Part shown: in pieces, positions 19,401-32,795 of the stretch
Layout of the letters: each line of letters begins with the position of its first letter
Position numbering within the stretch: position 1 is the stretch's first letter
Origin: Erythrocercus mccallii
Taxonomy: Eukaryota > Chordata > Aves > Passeriformes > Dicruridae
DNA length: 64,000 bases
Direction: 5' to 3'
Assembly: GCA_013397435.1 (NCBI GenBank)
Contig: VZRG01000199.1
Coordinates: 625,670 to 689,669, forward strand
Translations under genes and position numbers: made by a program
Notes under the pieces: generated by a model
Told to the model about the DNA's origin: nothing
Database searches by the model: none
Seen by the model: the letters and a program-made list of their open reading frames with translations, nothing else

Positions 19401-21511
19401 TTTCCTAATAGTTAATGCAGAGCTTTTCCCAAACTCTTTGTTCTGGACAGTCTGGCTTAAGGTTAATGTTTTTCAGGTTAGGATAGCAAATCAGACAGCA
19501 GTCACACTTTTGCATACCGACTCCCAACACTGAGCCTGTTCTATATCTTCTCTCCATTTCAGTTGTCTGTCCAGTGTGGAGTGTCCCTTGAGGTTGTCCA
19601 AGCCCTCCCAGCAAAATGTTGCAATGTCTCTTTTTTTCAGGTAGACATTGCTTTCTGGTGACCTTCCCTCTTTCTGCCTGCCTCTGCCATTCCTCTTACA
19701 TCTTCCTTCTTGGTGCTCTCTCCTTGCCTCTCAACTGTTTACTTCCCTACATCCCTTTCTCTTCTGGTTATTGGCAAGGCTAAACATTTTTGGAAGTGCA
19801 AGGAATGTCAGGAATGTGCATTGGAGAGTCTGCAGCAGCAGTGGTCTGAAGGACTGTGGGCGAGTGTCCCAGATTTCATTGCTGAATGTTGCAGTGTCCT
19901 GCCTTTTTGCACTCTGTGTTGCTGTAGCTTTGCAACTTTACTGCGTGGGCTCAGTTAATAAGCCCTGCAGAGCTCAGGTGCTCTGCTCATCCTTTATGAT
20001 GGCTGTGTGCTCTGCTAGGGACTTGTGTTCCTTGTGGGGTAAAGTAACCAAGACTGTTTCCTCTCCTGAATGGAACAGAGTTCTGAGTACACCCAGTTGA
20101 TGTGAGTGGGAGGTGACTATTCAGTATCTATGAAATAAGATGAACAGTTGGCAACAGTTGTGTTACAGTTCGTCACACTGTGCTTTGATCAGTCTTGAGA
20201 CCTTTTACTGTTGGTGTAACTTCAGAATAGAAGACGCAGATGTTAAAAACTTGAGTTGCCTTTATGTATGTAGGTAGGTACTTGAGGAGAATCTTTTGAT
20301 AAACTGACAGACAAGGTAAGTTTGATTTTGACACAAGACAGTGACTCAAAATCATTGCCAAGACTCTAGTTAATAAAACTTAGACAAGATAGGTAAGATT
20401 TCTAACAATGTAGAAGTGATCATCCATATGAATGGTGTCTGACATAGTCTAATTCATTGAGATTTTCCTGCAATATCCATCAATAAATGTTAGGCTATTT
20501 GTATTATATTATTCTTTGCCAGGTTATAGTATCATAGTTAAGGTTTTAACATCCTTTATGGTTTCCAAGTTCATTAAGGTCATTCCCAGCTAATGTTTGA
20601 GGATTAATTTGATATAGTCTAATAGTGTGACTTCTTGCCAGAATGTTGTGGATGGTAAAGCTTTAAATTAGCTTCAATATCTGAAGATTTTCTCAATAGA
20701 AAGATAACCTACCCAGGCATGTAGTCACCTAGGACAGCGTAGAATCTCTTAACTTAAAAAGCCCTTGAAGCAGAGATCATAGGAAGTTCCTACATCATGC
20801 CTTTTTCCTAATAATCTCCCCTGGTAGTTGACTGTTTGCCTCTGTCAGGGGCCAGTAGTAAATGCTGTGTTAAATCAAACATTTTGGCTTTGTGTTTTTT
20901 GCATGTTGCTTCTGAGTTCTGCTTCTGAGTTTCTTTTGTTTGAGAGTTCTTTGGTGATTGCCATTATTCTCTCCAGTTAAAACTGCAAGTTTTAAGAGAT
21001 CCGTTCTCATACTATGTTAATATTTGTTGTCAAGTGACTCTATTGAGCTTAATAAAAAAAGGCTATTATGGTTACTTTTCTAAAACACAGTTGCTGCACA
21101 CTTTTGCTATTAAAACTACCTATCTCTATAATTTAAAATTTATTAAAAACCAGAGATCATAGGCCAAATCAGTACTTTCAACTATTTCAAAGAAAGGAAA
21201 AATTAGTTAGTTACTTTTTACAGTTACTTTCTTAATTATTCACCCTAATGCAGTTGTTAACATATAGAAGTAATGGACAAGATTTGCAAAATTAAAATGT
21301 TCTATTTAATTCGTACTGCAGTTGGACACTAGTTTATATATGGGTTTATATATAATTGAAATGAGGTACCAAAGCATTTACCATCCTCATTTTTGGTGGA
21401 ACCAGTTTCCCTCTAAAGGGGGCGACAAGTCCTTTAGCCAGAACACAAGCAAATGTTTGTGCTGATCTCATGAACAAGTTTATTTGGAAGTTATCCTTAA
21501 TAAAACTACAG
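16442..21511 (+). other. SRPK2: Minor-class (U12-type) GT-AG intron of SRPK2, 5,070 nt
   Basis: The donor GTATCCTTTT (16442-16451) matches the U12 5' splice-site consensus RTATCCTTT. A TATCCTTAAT element at 21492-21501 matches the U12 branch-site consensus (TTCCTTAAY), with the branch adenosine 11-12 nt before the AG at 21510-21511. There is no long polypyrimidine tract between branch site and AG, as expected for this class. The interior is AT-rich with no supported exon or repeat. Confidence 0.93.
21492..21501 (+). promoter_or_regulatory. U12-type branch-point element
   Basis: TATCCTTAAT lies just upstream of TAAAACTACAG. Spacing and sequence fit U12 snRNA pairing. Read together with the donor at 16442-16451, it assigns the intron to the minor spliceosome. 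Confidence 0.88.
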
Positions 21512-21618
21512 ATGTCTGCATGGTCTTCGAAGTACTTGGACATCACCTTCTAAAATGGATAATCAAGTCTAATTATCAAGGCCTTCCTATCCGTTGTGTA
21601 AAAAGCATAATTCGACAG
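21512..21618 (+). CDS. SRPK2: SRPK2 coding exon: hinge and start of C-lobe
   Basis: Reads HVCMVFEVLGHHLLKWIIKS then NYQGLPIRCVKSIIRQ. It holds the hinge VFEVLG and helix D/E. Enters in phase 1, leaves in phase 0 before GTAAGT (21619). Ile replaces the human Val in the LPVRCV segment, a conservative change. Confidence 0.97.
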
Positions 21619-23238
21619 GTAAGTTTTGTTTTTCCACAGTTGTTAACAGTTTGAAGGTTAGAATTATGATATTTGAACTGAACTCTTACTGCTATCTAAG
21701 ATAATTTTATGTTAATCTCAGTGGGGTTTGCTAGAGCATCTTAATGCAATTTCCTGATATGCAATCCAAACCTCCCTTGGTGTGACTTGATACTTGCTCT
21801 GCTCCTGTCACTTGTTACCTTGGAGAGCAAAGCGACCCCCACGTGGCTACAGCCTCCTTTCAGGCTGTTCTAGAGTGAAGTGCCTCCTCAGCCTCCTTTT
21901 TTCTACAGAATAAACACCTCCAGCTCCCTGCATCAGACTTGCACTCCAGATTCTTCCCCAGCTCTGCTGCCCTTCCCTGGGCACGCTCCAGCACCTCCAA
22001 GTCTTTGCTGTAGTGCGGGGCCCAAAACTAAACACAGGATTTGAGGCGTGTCCTCATCAGTGCTGAGTACAGAGGGACAACCAGTGCCCTGGTCCTGCTG
22101 GCCACAGTGTTGCTGATGCTGCCAGGATGCCATTGCCTTTCTGCCAGCCAGGCACACACAGGCTCATGTGCAGCCGCTGTCAACCAGCACCTCCAGGTCC
22201 TTTTCCCTGGGCTACTTTCCAGCCACTGTGCCTGCAGCCTGTGGCACTGCAAGGGAAGGACCCAGCACTTGGCCTTGTTGAATCTCACGTAATTGGCCTT
22301 GAGCCATAATCCAGCATGCCCAGATCCCTCTGCAGAGCCTTCCTGCCCTCCAGCAAATCAAGGCTCCCACACAACTTGATGCCATCTGCAGACTTTGTGT
22401 GGGTGCAATTGATCCCCTTGTTCTGGTCATTGATCAGGATACTAAGCAGGGCTGGCCCCAGTCCTGAGCCCTGGAGAACACCACTGGTCGTGGCTGCCAG
22501 CGGGATGTAATTCCAGCGTAAAAGCTCCATTCCTCACCAAGCTCTTGTGTTTGGTGTCCACTCAGGTTTTTACCCAGCAAAGTCCCCAGCCCAGCCAGTT
22601 CTGCATTTTGGGAGGTAGCTGGAAGTGAATTGGACAAAGGCTCTGAGCAAGCTGTCTGATTCTGAAGTTAGATACACCTTTGAAGGTGGTATGACTTAGA
22701 TGAAGGTTTGAATCACAGAGTTTTCCAACTGGAATTGCTTTTTGAATGTAGACAAAGGTAATTCAAACACTTCATACCTGAGAAAAGGGGAAAAGCTTAG
22801 TCCTGAAAGATGAAAAAGCTTTTATTTTTGTGAGAGTGGGATTAACTGTTTGGACTAGTGTGAGTGGCATTGTTTGGTAAGGCTTTTGAGTTGCTTATTA
22901 AAGATAGTGTAGATCTTTTATTTTCCTACTTGGACAAAACTTGTGCTACATGTTTTAAAAACTGATTTCTAAAAGGTGAATATGAAGCAATTCAGTGATT
23001 GCACTGGTGTTACTGTGCATCAAACAATTTTGCTTCATAAGCTTCTGTAATTCTGCACTGCAGTGGAAAATTATGTGGTTATGCTACTACTTGGTAATAT
23101 ATTTTTTCCAGTTTTTGGCTACTTCTGAGCATTGGGATAAAATCAGGCTTCTTTTAAAATGCAACTGAAGGCTGAGTTTCTTAATAAATTTAGTTGCAGT
23201 TTCAAGCAGATTTAAAAAAAAAATCCCTTTGTAATTAG
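21619..23238 (+). other. SRPK2: SRPK2 intron carrying a CR1 insertion
   Basis: Donor GTAAGT at 21619; acceptor TAATTAG ends at 23238. The GC-rich block at about 21775-22640 is an antisense CR1 LINE; the rest is AT-rich and featureless. Confidence 0.85.
21775..22640 (-). mobile_element. CR1 LINE fragment with decayed reverse-transcriptase C-terminus
   Basis: The minus strand encodes, in several broken frames, the C-terminal half of the CR1 ORF2 reverse transcriptase. At 22530-22434 it reads GVLQGSGLGPALLSILIND, the QGS-LGP-L-I-IND motif of the palm. It continues with DGIKLCGSLDLLEGRKALQR, then a shifted frame with MRFNKAKCWVL, TVASRTR, VPLYSAL, and finally VEKRRLR near 21880. Frame breaks show it is long dead. 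It starts only about 160 nt after an SRPK2 donor and lies antisense to the gene. This is the clearest avian signature in the window. Edges are approximate. Confidence 0.9.
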
Positions 23239-25460
<2,222 letters not shown>

Positions 25461-25486
25461 TGAGTACAGCTCCACAACAAAAGCCT
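25461..25486 (+). CDS. SRPK2: SRPK2 26-nt micro-exon
   Basis: Encodes the VSTAPQQKP segment (first codon split), identical to the human spacer apart from the split residue. It follows a strong pyrimidine tract and GTCTTTTTAG and is followed by GTAAGT at 25487. It enters in phase 1 and leaves in phase 0, so skipping it would shift the frame. Confidence 0.95.
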
Positions 25487-26949
25487 GTAAGTATTGTTAT
25501 ATAATACAATTTAACTGCCTTATTTTCTGTGTTTATCTGGGCATTAATATGTATTAGACTGTTAGTAGCCTTGACTCTTTTTAAAAGCTTCCTTTGAATA
25601 AAGCTTTTATCTTTCAAAGAACATTTTTCTTTTTATGTCTGTGGCCTTACCACTCTTAAGCACAGTATTTCTGTGATGGAAATTCTCACAGACATACAAT
25701 TCTATAGCTATGTCAAACTAAGTTAAGCATTGCCATTTTCTTCTCTTGAGGAATAATCCATTCGTTCAAATCCTGACAAAAACGGGTGAATGCACTAAAT
25801 ATTGTGCATTGCAGATACCTTAAGGGCATGAAGGCCTTAATCATCAAGGTCTTAAAGTTGAGGCAATTTTATGTGGTTTGAAAGATCTCTTTGCCATATG
25901 CATATAACAAATAACCAATGGTAGTACAGCCTTTCAGAAATATCTGTGGTCAAACCTGCTTTCTGTGTGTACAGAATATGTATAATTTCAGTGGATATAC
26001 AACATGGATGAAAATTATTAGGGTTATGAAATTTAATGTCTTGTTTTAGACTATCCCATGGCTTTTTATGAAGGTAACAGGATTAACAGATAAACCTTTG
26101 AGGAAATGTTTATCTCTGTTCCTTGTACTTTATTTTTTTGTTTATATGAGGATTTCTTACTGGGCTATTTAAACAATGAATGAAAATTGGATAGATCTCA
26201 TTTACCAGATAGTAAAAATAGAAGCCACAGTTCAGTTAAAATGGAATGAAGTGTTTCAATCCAAGCTCTGATATGTTCATTTTTCATTTCCTTCTTGTTG
26301 TACCTGAGTTTTTAATCCTTATGTTATATAAAATGAAAAACTACCTAATGGCCATCTGCTATTTGTAATTCATGTGTTTTGGTCCAGAAGGGAGTAATAC
26401 AAATGGTTTCCTTACACAAGAAAATAAAACAACATAGGTTTTATTTAAAATTCACTGTTTTCAGTCTCTTTAGTTTTCTCGTGTCTTTTTTCTCAGAATA
26501 CTTTTGCTGGTTATTACCTGCATTATACAGAGAGAGAGATCAGGTATTAAATTTATATTCAAACAACTAATATGATACCCTATTATTTTCCAAATTCAGT
26601 ATCATCTGTTAATCTGGATTGAAGTTTAAGATTATTGTGTTTACTCAAGGTTATGGGATCATAGGAATTTTATTATGGCATCTTAGATGCATAGATGTAT
26701 TTTGCTCTTGTATCTAATAATGACCATGTAAAAACATGATTAATTGTGTATAATTTTGGTGGATTTTTGCCTCATATAATCCTGTATAATTTTTGATTTG
26801 AAGTAAACTGGACAAAGCAATATAATTACTAATTTAGTTGCCCTCTAGTATTTTCAGAAAAAGTAATCAAACTGTAAATTAGTTTGGTGGGAGATACCTT
26901 GAAAATAATTAATTACATTTTTTTTCTTTCTTTGGTATGAATATTTCAG
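25487..26949 (+). other. SRPK2: SRPK2 intron, 1.5 kb
   Basis: Donor GTAAGT, acceptor ATATTTCAG. Very AT-rich; no exon, repeat or RNA gene seen. Confidence 0.8.
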
Positions 26950-27196
26950 GTTGGAAAAATATCCAAAAACAAAAAGAAAAAACTGAAGAAAAAACAGAAG
27001 AGGCAAGCTGAGCTGCTAGAAAAACGCCTGCAGGAAATAGAAGAACTAGAGCGGGAAGCTGAAAGGAAAAAAATAGAAGAAAATGTAACCTCAGCTGTAC
27101 CATCAAATGATCAAGAAGATGAGTACCACCCAGAGGTGAAACTAAAAACAGCTGATATAGAAGAGGTAGTAGATGAAGAACCTGGAAACGATGATG
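26950..27196 (+). CDS. SRPK2: SRPK2 coding exon: basic coiled-coil part of the spacer
   Basis: Begins VGKISKNKKKKLKKKQKRQA, a lysine-rich, NLS-like stretch. It continues with the heptad-like ELLEKRLQEIEELEREAERK, then an acidic tail ending DEEPGNDD. In SRPK family members this insert controls cytoplasmic retention and chaperone binding. The exon leaves in phase 1 at GTTAGT (27197). Between the basic block and the acidic tail it diverges from human more than the kinase lobes do. Confidence 0.96.
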
Positions 27197-27329
27197 GTTA
27201 GTATTACTTATTTTTATTGACCCTAAATTTACTGTTTCAGAGGGGAAAGTAATTGTGCAGTGTTGCATCTGGTGCAGCAAACAAAGTCTCCAAATTGTCC
27301 TAGATCATTGCGTTATTTTTCTCCTGTAG

Positions 27330-27540
27330 GTAAAATTCTAACTACAAACCCTAAAAAGGTAAAGAAAAATCAAAAACCTACTACAGAAGTGAAGAGAACC
27401 AGCAATAGCAGTCTGTAGCTCTAAACAACTCAAAAAAGCATGTAGAAAATTCAACAGAACAGTCACCATGCCACATTAAGTGAAATAACTGAGTATTCTG
27501 GTGAAGAAGAAGAACAATAAATGCATTTTTCTATAATACT
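27330..27540 (+). other. Candidate alternative last exon of SRPK2 with stop and poly(A) signal
   Basis: A plausible acceptor CTCCTGTAG (27321-27329) with an upstream T-rich run is followed by a frame that joins the 26950-27196 exon in the correct phase. It gives 29 codons starting GKILTTNPKKVKKNQKPTTE, then TAG at 27416-27418. A canonical AATAAA follows at 27516-27521. The encoded tail is lysine-rich. If used, it would make a protein of about 370 residues that ends in the spacer, without the DLG motif or C-lobe. I know of no such isoform; it could be chance. Confidence 0.35.
27516..27521 (+). terminator. Canonical poly(A) signal inside an SRPK2 intron
   Basis: AATAAA 98 nt beyond the in-frame TAG of the candidate last exon. 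A GT-rich TGTTGTAGTAGTTGG segment lies about 20 nt downstream, a position suitable for a downstream element. Confidence 0.4.
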
Positions 27541-28147
27541 GTTGTAGTAGTTGGCATCATCATTGCTTTCCCGTTTTCTTCTTACAGTGGTTGCTGTTAT
27601 GATCTGTCAGGTAACAAAGATTGCAACTTCTTCACTTTGATACATCTTGTTAAAATTCCTGTTCAGTCATGGTGACTTGGACCGTAATCATTATGGTGCA
27701 GCTCCATTCTGGCTTCCCTGATTCTCTTCTCAGCTCTTCAGTCCTGATAAAGATGTAACTACTGGGTCTGCAGTTTGGTTTGGTTTTGTTCTGCTCTTAC
27801 AGAGAGTTTTCCTACTTCTATGATGACTCCTTGACACAGATGGAATTCTAGATTTTTAAAAGCTTGCTTTCAAGGCCTCATTCATCTTCCCTTCATAACA
27901 TTATTTTCTTCTGGGTTGTTCCCTCCTGAACCACTTCCCGTTGTTTATTTTTCCAACAGCCTTCCCAGTCCTTTTTTTTGCCTTTAATTTAAGTATTAAG
28001 GTTTGCATATTTCAGTGATATTCAATGTTTCCTTGTGTGATATGTCAGAAGTCAGGTAGTTAGTGAGGAGTTAAAAATGATGTATGCCTAATTGTAGTCT
28101 GGTTTATTGATGTGTGATGTAATGTGTTGCTTGCTGAAATTTTTCAG

Positions 28148-28636
28148 GTGAAGCAGAAGATCAGGATGAAAAAGAAGACACAGAGAAGGAAAACACTGAA
28201 AAAGATGATGATGTTGAGCAGGAACTTGTCAACACTGACTCTACAGACCCTAAGTGGATAGAATCCCCCAAAACAAATGGCCATATTGTGAACGGCCCAT
28301 TCCTATTGGAACAACAGATTGAAGATGAAGATGAGGAAGAGGAAGAATGTCCAAATCCAGAGGAGTATAATCTTGATGATCCAAATGCAAAAAGTGATTA
28401 CTCTTATAGCAGCTCCTATGAACAGTTTAATGGTGAATTGCCAAATGGACGTCATAAAATTCCAGAGTCCCAGTTCTCTGAATTTTCAGCGTCAGTCTTC
28501 TCTGGGGCTCTGGAGTCTGTAGCTTGTGGTTCTGCTGTTTCTGAAGGATCAACTGTAACTGAAAGAGAGGAGAGCAGCCCATCTCATGACAGGAGCAGAA
28601 CGGTTTCAGCTTCCAGCACTGGGGATTTGCCAAAAA
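28148..28636 (+). CDS. SRPK2: SRPK2 coding exon: acidic and Ser-rich spacer
   Basis: The largest SRPK2 exon. It begins GEAEDQDEKEDTEKENTEKD, includes WIESPKTNGHI and IEDEDEEEEECPNPEEYNLD, and ends SRTVSASSTGDLPK. The RSRTVSAS motif places Thr at predicted residue 492 and Ser at 494, the positions known in human SRPK2 as AKT and S6K1 targets. Compared with human, the acidic stretch carries small substitutions and a three-residue insertion near NTDSTDPKW. Enters in phase 1 and leaves in phase 1 at GTAAGG (28637). The preceding intron runs 27197-28147. Confidence 0.97.
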
Positions 28637-31600
28637 GTAAGGGTTCTTCTTAGTGACTTTTGTCTAGTAGCTTGGGTGTGTATTGTATTAAATAAAAGAG
28701 GCAGGTAAATGGAATACAAAGGCAGTGGTTAGGTTAAGAAAAGATTAGGTAAATTGGGTGATTTTTCTTGCAGAACTGTGATTTATGGGTTATTTTCCAC
28801 TCAAGAACTTGCTTTTAAGGGGTATTAAATAAATAAATTACTGTAGAATAAATATTTGCATTGACAAGTCTACACGTGAAAGAAAAAAGGAAATCTGTAG
28901 TTGCAAATAAACATAATTCCTGTAGTTCAGAGGTAGAAGATGAGCATGAGATCAAGTAACCTGACATCCTTTGATAATGAGTCAGTAATATACCATCTTT
29001 TAAGCCCAGTAACCTTTATTGTTGGCTTAGAACATATTTTTCAAAGAGAAAAATAGCTGTTCTTAAATGGGCAAATAAGATTATTAATCTAGTGTGATTG
29101 AAGTGTGTTCCACTGCTTGGTACTCTGAATTGTTTTAGAAGAATTGTAGCGAGTTTGAACTTGTCTGGCTGCAGCTTCTATCTGTTACTTCTTATCACAT
29201 CTTCTCTCAGTCATATTGAAAAATTCTGTAATATGCTGTATTTTCATTCATTAATCGTTCTTTCTGTGTCAAACCATTCCTGTCTTAACCTTTTATTAAT
29301 ACTCAACAGGGCATGTTGCCAACCCTCAACTCATTATGGCTTTTCTATATTCAGCATGGTTTTGGACATTTAAATTCTGGCCATCAATCCAGAACTTTTG
29401 CCTGTAAATCCTGTTTGCCTGTAAATCCATTTGAAGACGTGGAACTTGAAATCTTGGTGTCATTGCAAAGAGGTGGATTTTTGCCATTGAATTAAATAGC
29501 TTCAGGGTATTACACATAGGTCTTACTTACAGTGCTAGTGGTTAAATGATAAATATATTGGTTTCAACTTCAATAAAGGAAATACCAAGACTAAATCTGT
29601 AAGTGGATAGCAGAAAATGGGAGCTTAGGGAGAAGATCACCAAGCCTGCCATCAACACAGTCACAGATGAAGTTAAGAGCTGCACTGAAAAACACAGTCA
29701 AGTGTATTTCTTGGTTTAAGACTTTAGAAGAGCAATTCACACAGCTTATTACAGGGTCTGACAGGTAAGGTAAGAAATATGAAATAAAACACAGCTCAGT
29801 AGAACTGCATTTCTGGAAGATCCACGTAAATAAAGCTTCTGGTCCATCTTCTTATACTCTAAAGTCCCTGAAACAATATAGAGGAGGTTCCTAGATGCCT
29901 GGTAGTTTCCTCCTTTGTTTTGCCAGCTGTATATAGGCAGAAAGACTCCACTGCTCTTTTCCTGGGATGGTGTGTAAAGTCCTCATATCTTCAGAGATTA
30001 AAGCTGCTTTTGTCCTCATGGAAACAGCTTACCTCCATAGCTGGAGACACAAACCTACTTTATTTCTCCTTGATGTTATCCCATCAGTTCACACACCTTT
30101 CTTGCAAAGAAAGAAGAAAGAAGTAAATTCAGGGATAGTTGACCTTTTTGAAGAAAGGAAAAGCTTGAATGTAACAGATATTAATGGCATCAATAATAAC
30201 ATTGAATATAACAGTAATAAGACAGGTAAAGGCATTTAGAAGGAAGCAGCATACAGGAGATAGAGGCTACTATTTAATATTATTAAATTGTGCTATGTCA
30301 TTTTTCACCATATCTTTATTGTCCTTTTCTTGTACTCCAGAAGACTTTTATTTATTCCTCTTTCTCTAGGCATTGCTATGCATTGTTAAGTGACATGGTG
30401 TCATCTTATTTTTTTGGGGTACTTGCCTTATTCAGTGCACAAACCAATTTGTGTTCAGTGGATGAGCAGTTTTTATTTTTTTCAAGTTTTCACTGTGTGA
30501 CCAAATGCCCTGAAGATAGATCTAAGATTTCCTCATGACTCTTCTCCTCTTTCCAGTGTTTGAATGTGTGCTAAGTACATTGTCATGCTGATACTGTGAG
30601 AGTTAAGGTGATATTTCTTATGTTTTATGGAACTAGGACACAGAAGTGTTCACTAATTTTGTGTACAGGTTAAGCTTATTTGGATGTTTTTTTTGTGAGT
30701 ACTTTCTAGAAAATACACTTGTTTTGACTTCACTTTCAGTTGTAGGTGACCTGTGTTTGTCAAATACAGAATCCAGGAATTCATCTTTCAGAAGAGACAG
30801 GACTTAAGCATCCTAAGTTTTTAGATAAACACAAAAGTATAGGCACTTCCCTATTACCTGCTCAGGTCTCTCTCTTAGCCAGAGGTTGAGGACTGCTGCT
30901 GCCTAATGCCGTATTCAGATGTCTTAGTCATGAGGCTTTTTTCCCCCTCTTCATTCCACTTTATTTACTGCAGTCCCTCCGCAAGACGTGTGGGAAGGAT
31001 TTACGAGTATTGTCTTTTTTTTTTTTTTTTGCAAAGACTACAGAACTGAGAAAAGTCCTGTTATTTCTTCAGTTGTGCATGTGATTGTGTTAAAAAAATT
31101 ACACTGTACTATGCAGCATGTTTTTAAGGGAAGATTTAATACTAGCTTGCTAGTCTTACTAGTTCCTGTCTTTTTGAGTGTCCTTAGAACTTCTGTCCTT
31201 ACGTTGGTACTTTTTATAAACTTGAGTCTTGGACTCCATTCCAGCTTTTTTAGAGGGCTATTTCTTGAGGCCGCTGCCCCCTCTGCTTTTTGTTATTTAC
31301 TCCTGTATTTTTATTCCCTCTCTCCTCCAGTGGACCCTGCCACTTTCTTTTCTGGTTGGCTAATACTCAGTGCTCTGGTGACCCATTCAGGCTTCCTGTG
31401 CCAGCAGTTGAAGATCTCCATCTGATTTCAGTCACTCCTAATTCACCATTAGACATCCAGTATTTTTTGTCCTTGTACCATGTCTGGTGTATTTTCCTCT
31501 TCCAAGTTTTTCACTGGTTTATCAGATCATGGCAGTCACAAGTGTTTTTTTGGATGTAGTACCTCTTTCTTATTTTACCTGCAATTTCCAATTTACACCT

Positions 31601-32418
31601 TGTAGCTCTGGGACAAGGAAACAGAGACCAGTCCTCTGCTTCCCTGTGATTTGTTATACCTGGTTCTGTCTTCTGCCTTCAAGTCATCTGCTTGCTTTCC
31701 AGGGCAGTTTAGGAACTAGCAGGTAGAAAGTCAAAACAGAGAAAAGCAGCACCTCCACTGGTCTGTGTTAAGGTTTCAGTGTTGCAAAAGCCTCTAAAGA
31801 TTGCAAGATAATTCATATTAAAGTTCTGCCTTTTTAGTCTGGATCATAACTGATGCAAATAGAACCTTCAGAGAACTTTGAATGCTAAATTATTTGTGAA
31901 AAGGATGACAGCCCCCTAGGCTCTCAAATTAGCCAGATTTCAGTAAATCTTTTACCCCTTGGGATAGGTTTACAAAACAAAAACCAAACAAAAAATCCAG
32001 CCAGATTTTATTTCCTGTAGCCAGGCATGGAAGTGCAGGATTTATTTTCTCAGCCAAACTGTTCCAAGAATGTATTTTTCACGTGTGTAGTGGGTGAGTT
32101 CTTGGAGTCTGAGTGTTAACATTTTCTTTCTGAATCTGTTCTGGGAAACATACACTGGTTTTGCTTAGAAGTTCTTCTGGTTATTGTAGTAATAGTCATT
32201 TGGCAGCTAAAAAATGCAAAAAATTTGCCCCTGAAGTGAATCAGGATATTTAGAAATTGGGATAAGAAATCCTATTTATGTTGCTTTAATTTCTTGTAAC
32301 ATTCAGCAAATTATTTTGATGTCTTCAGTATGACAATGCTGAATGAAGTGTCAAGGCAAAACTGCTTAATGAATAGTGGGCTTAACATACTAACTATTCT
32401 GCATTTTGCTTGTGTTAG
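28637..32418 (+). other. SRPK2: SRPK2 intron, 3.8 kb
   Basis: Donor GTAAGG, acceptor TGTGTTAG. AT-rich, with a 16-nt T run at 31015-31030. Several open frames of 60-145 codons occur (for example 30988-31425), but none has homology or a fitting splice phase. No transposon recognised. Confidence 0.75.
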
Positions 32419-32519
32419 CAAAAACTCGTGCTGCTGACTTACTGGTGAATCCACTGGACCCAAGAAACGCAGATAAAATTAGAGTTAAAATTGCTGACCT
32501 GGGGAATGCCTGCTGGGTG
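32419..32519 (+). CDS. SRPK2: SRPK2 coding exon: DLG (DFG-equivalent) motif
   Basis: Reads TKTRAADLLVNPLDPRNADK then IRVKIADLGNACWV. IADLGNACW is the SRPK form of the magnesium-binding DFG motif. The split first codon is ACA (Thr), where human SRPK2 has Ala. Enters in phase 1, leaves in phase 0 at GTAAGT (32520); the next intron is only 96 nt. Confidence 0.97.
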
Positions 32520-32615
32520 GTAAGTGTAACTCCATCATCTTCACTTCATGTTCACTATTTAGAACAGGTCTTCTATAGTCCATTTTTCCCATTAACGTGG
32601 TTCTTTCTGTTTTAG

Positions 32616-32795
<180 letters not shown>

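Noticed and set aside
27330..27358. 29-nt internal cassette exon ending at GTAAAG
   Set aside because: Its length does not fit the phase of the next exon (28148), so inclusion would shift the frame; the terminal-exon reading is simpler.
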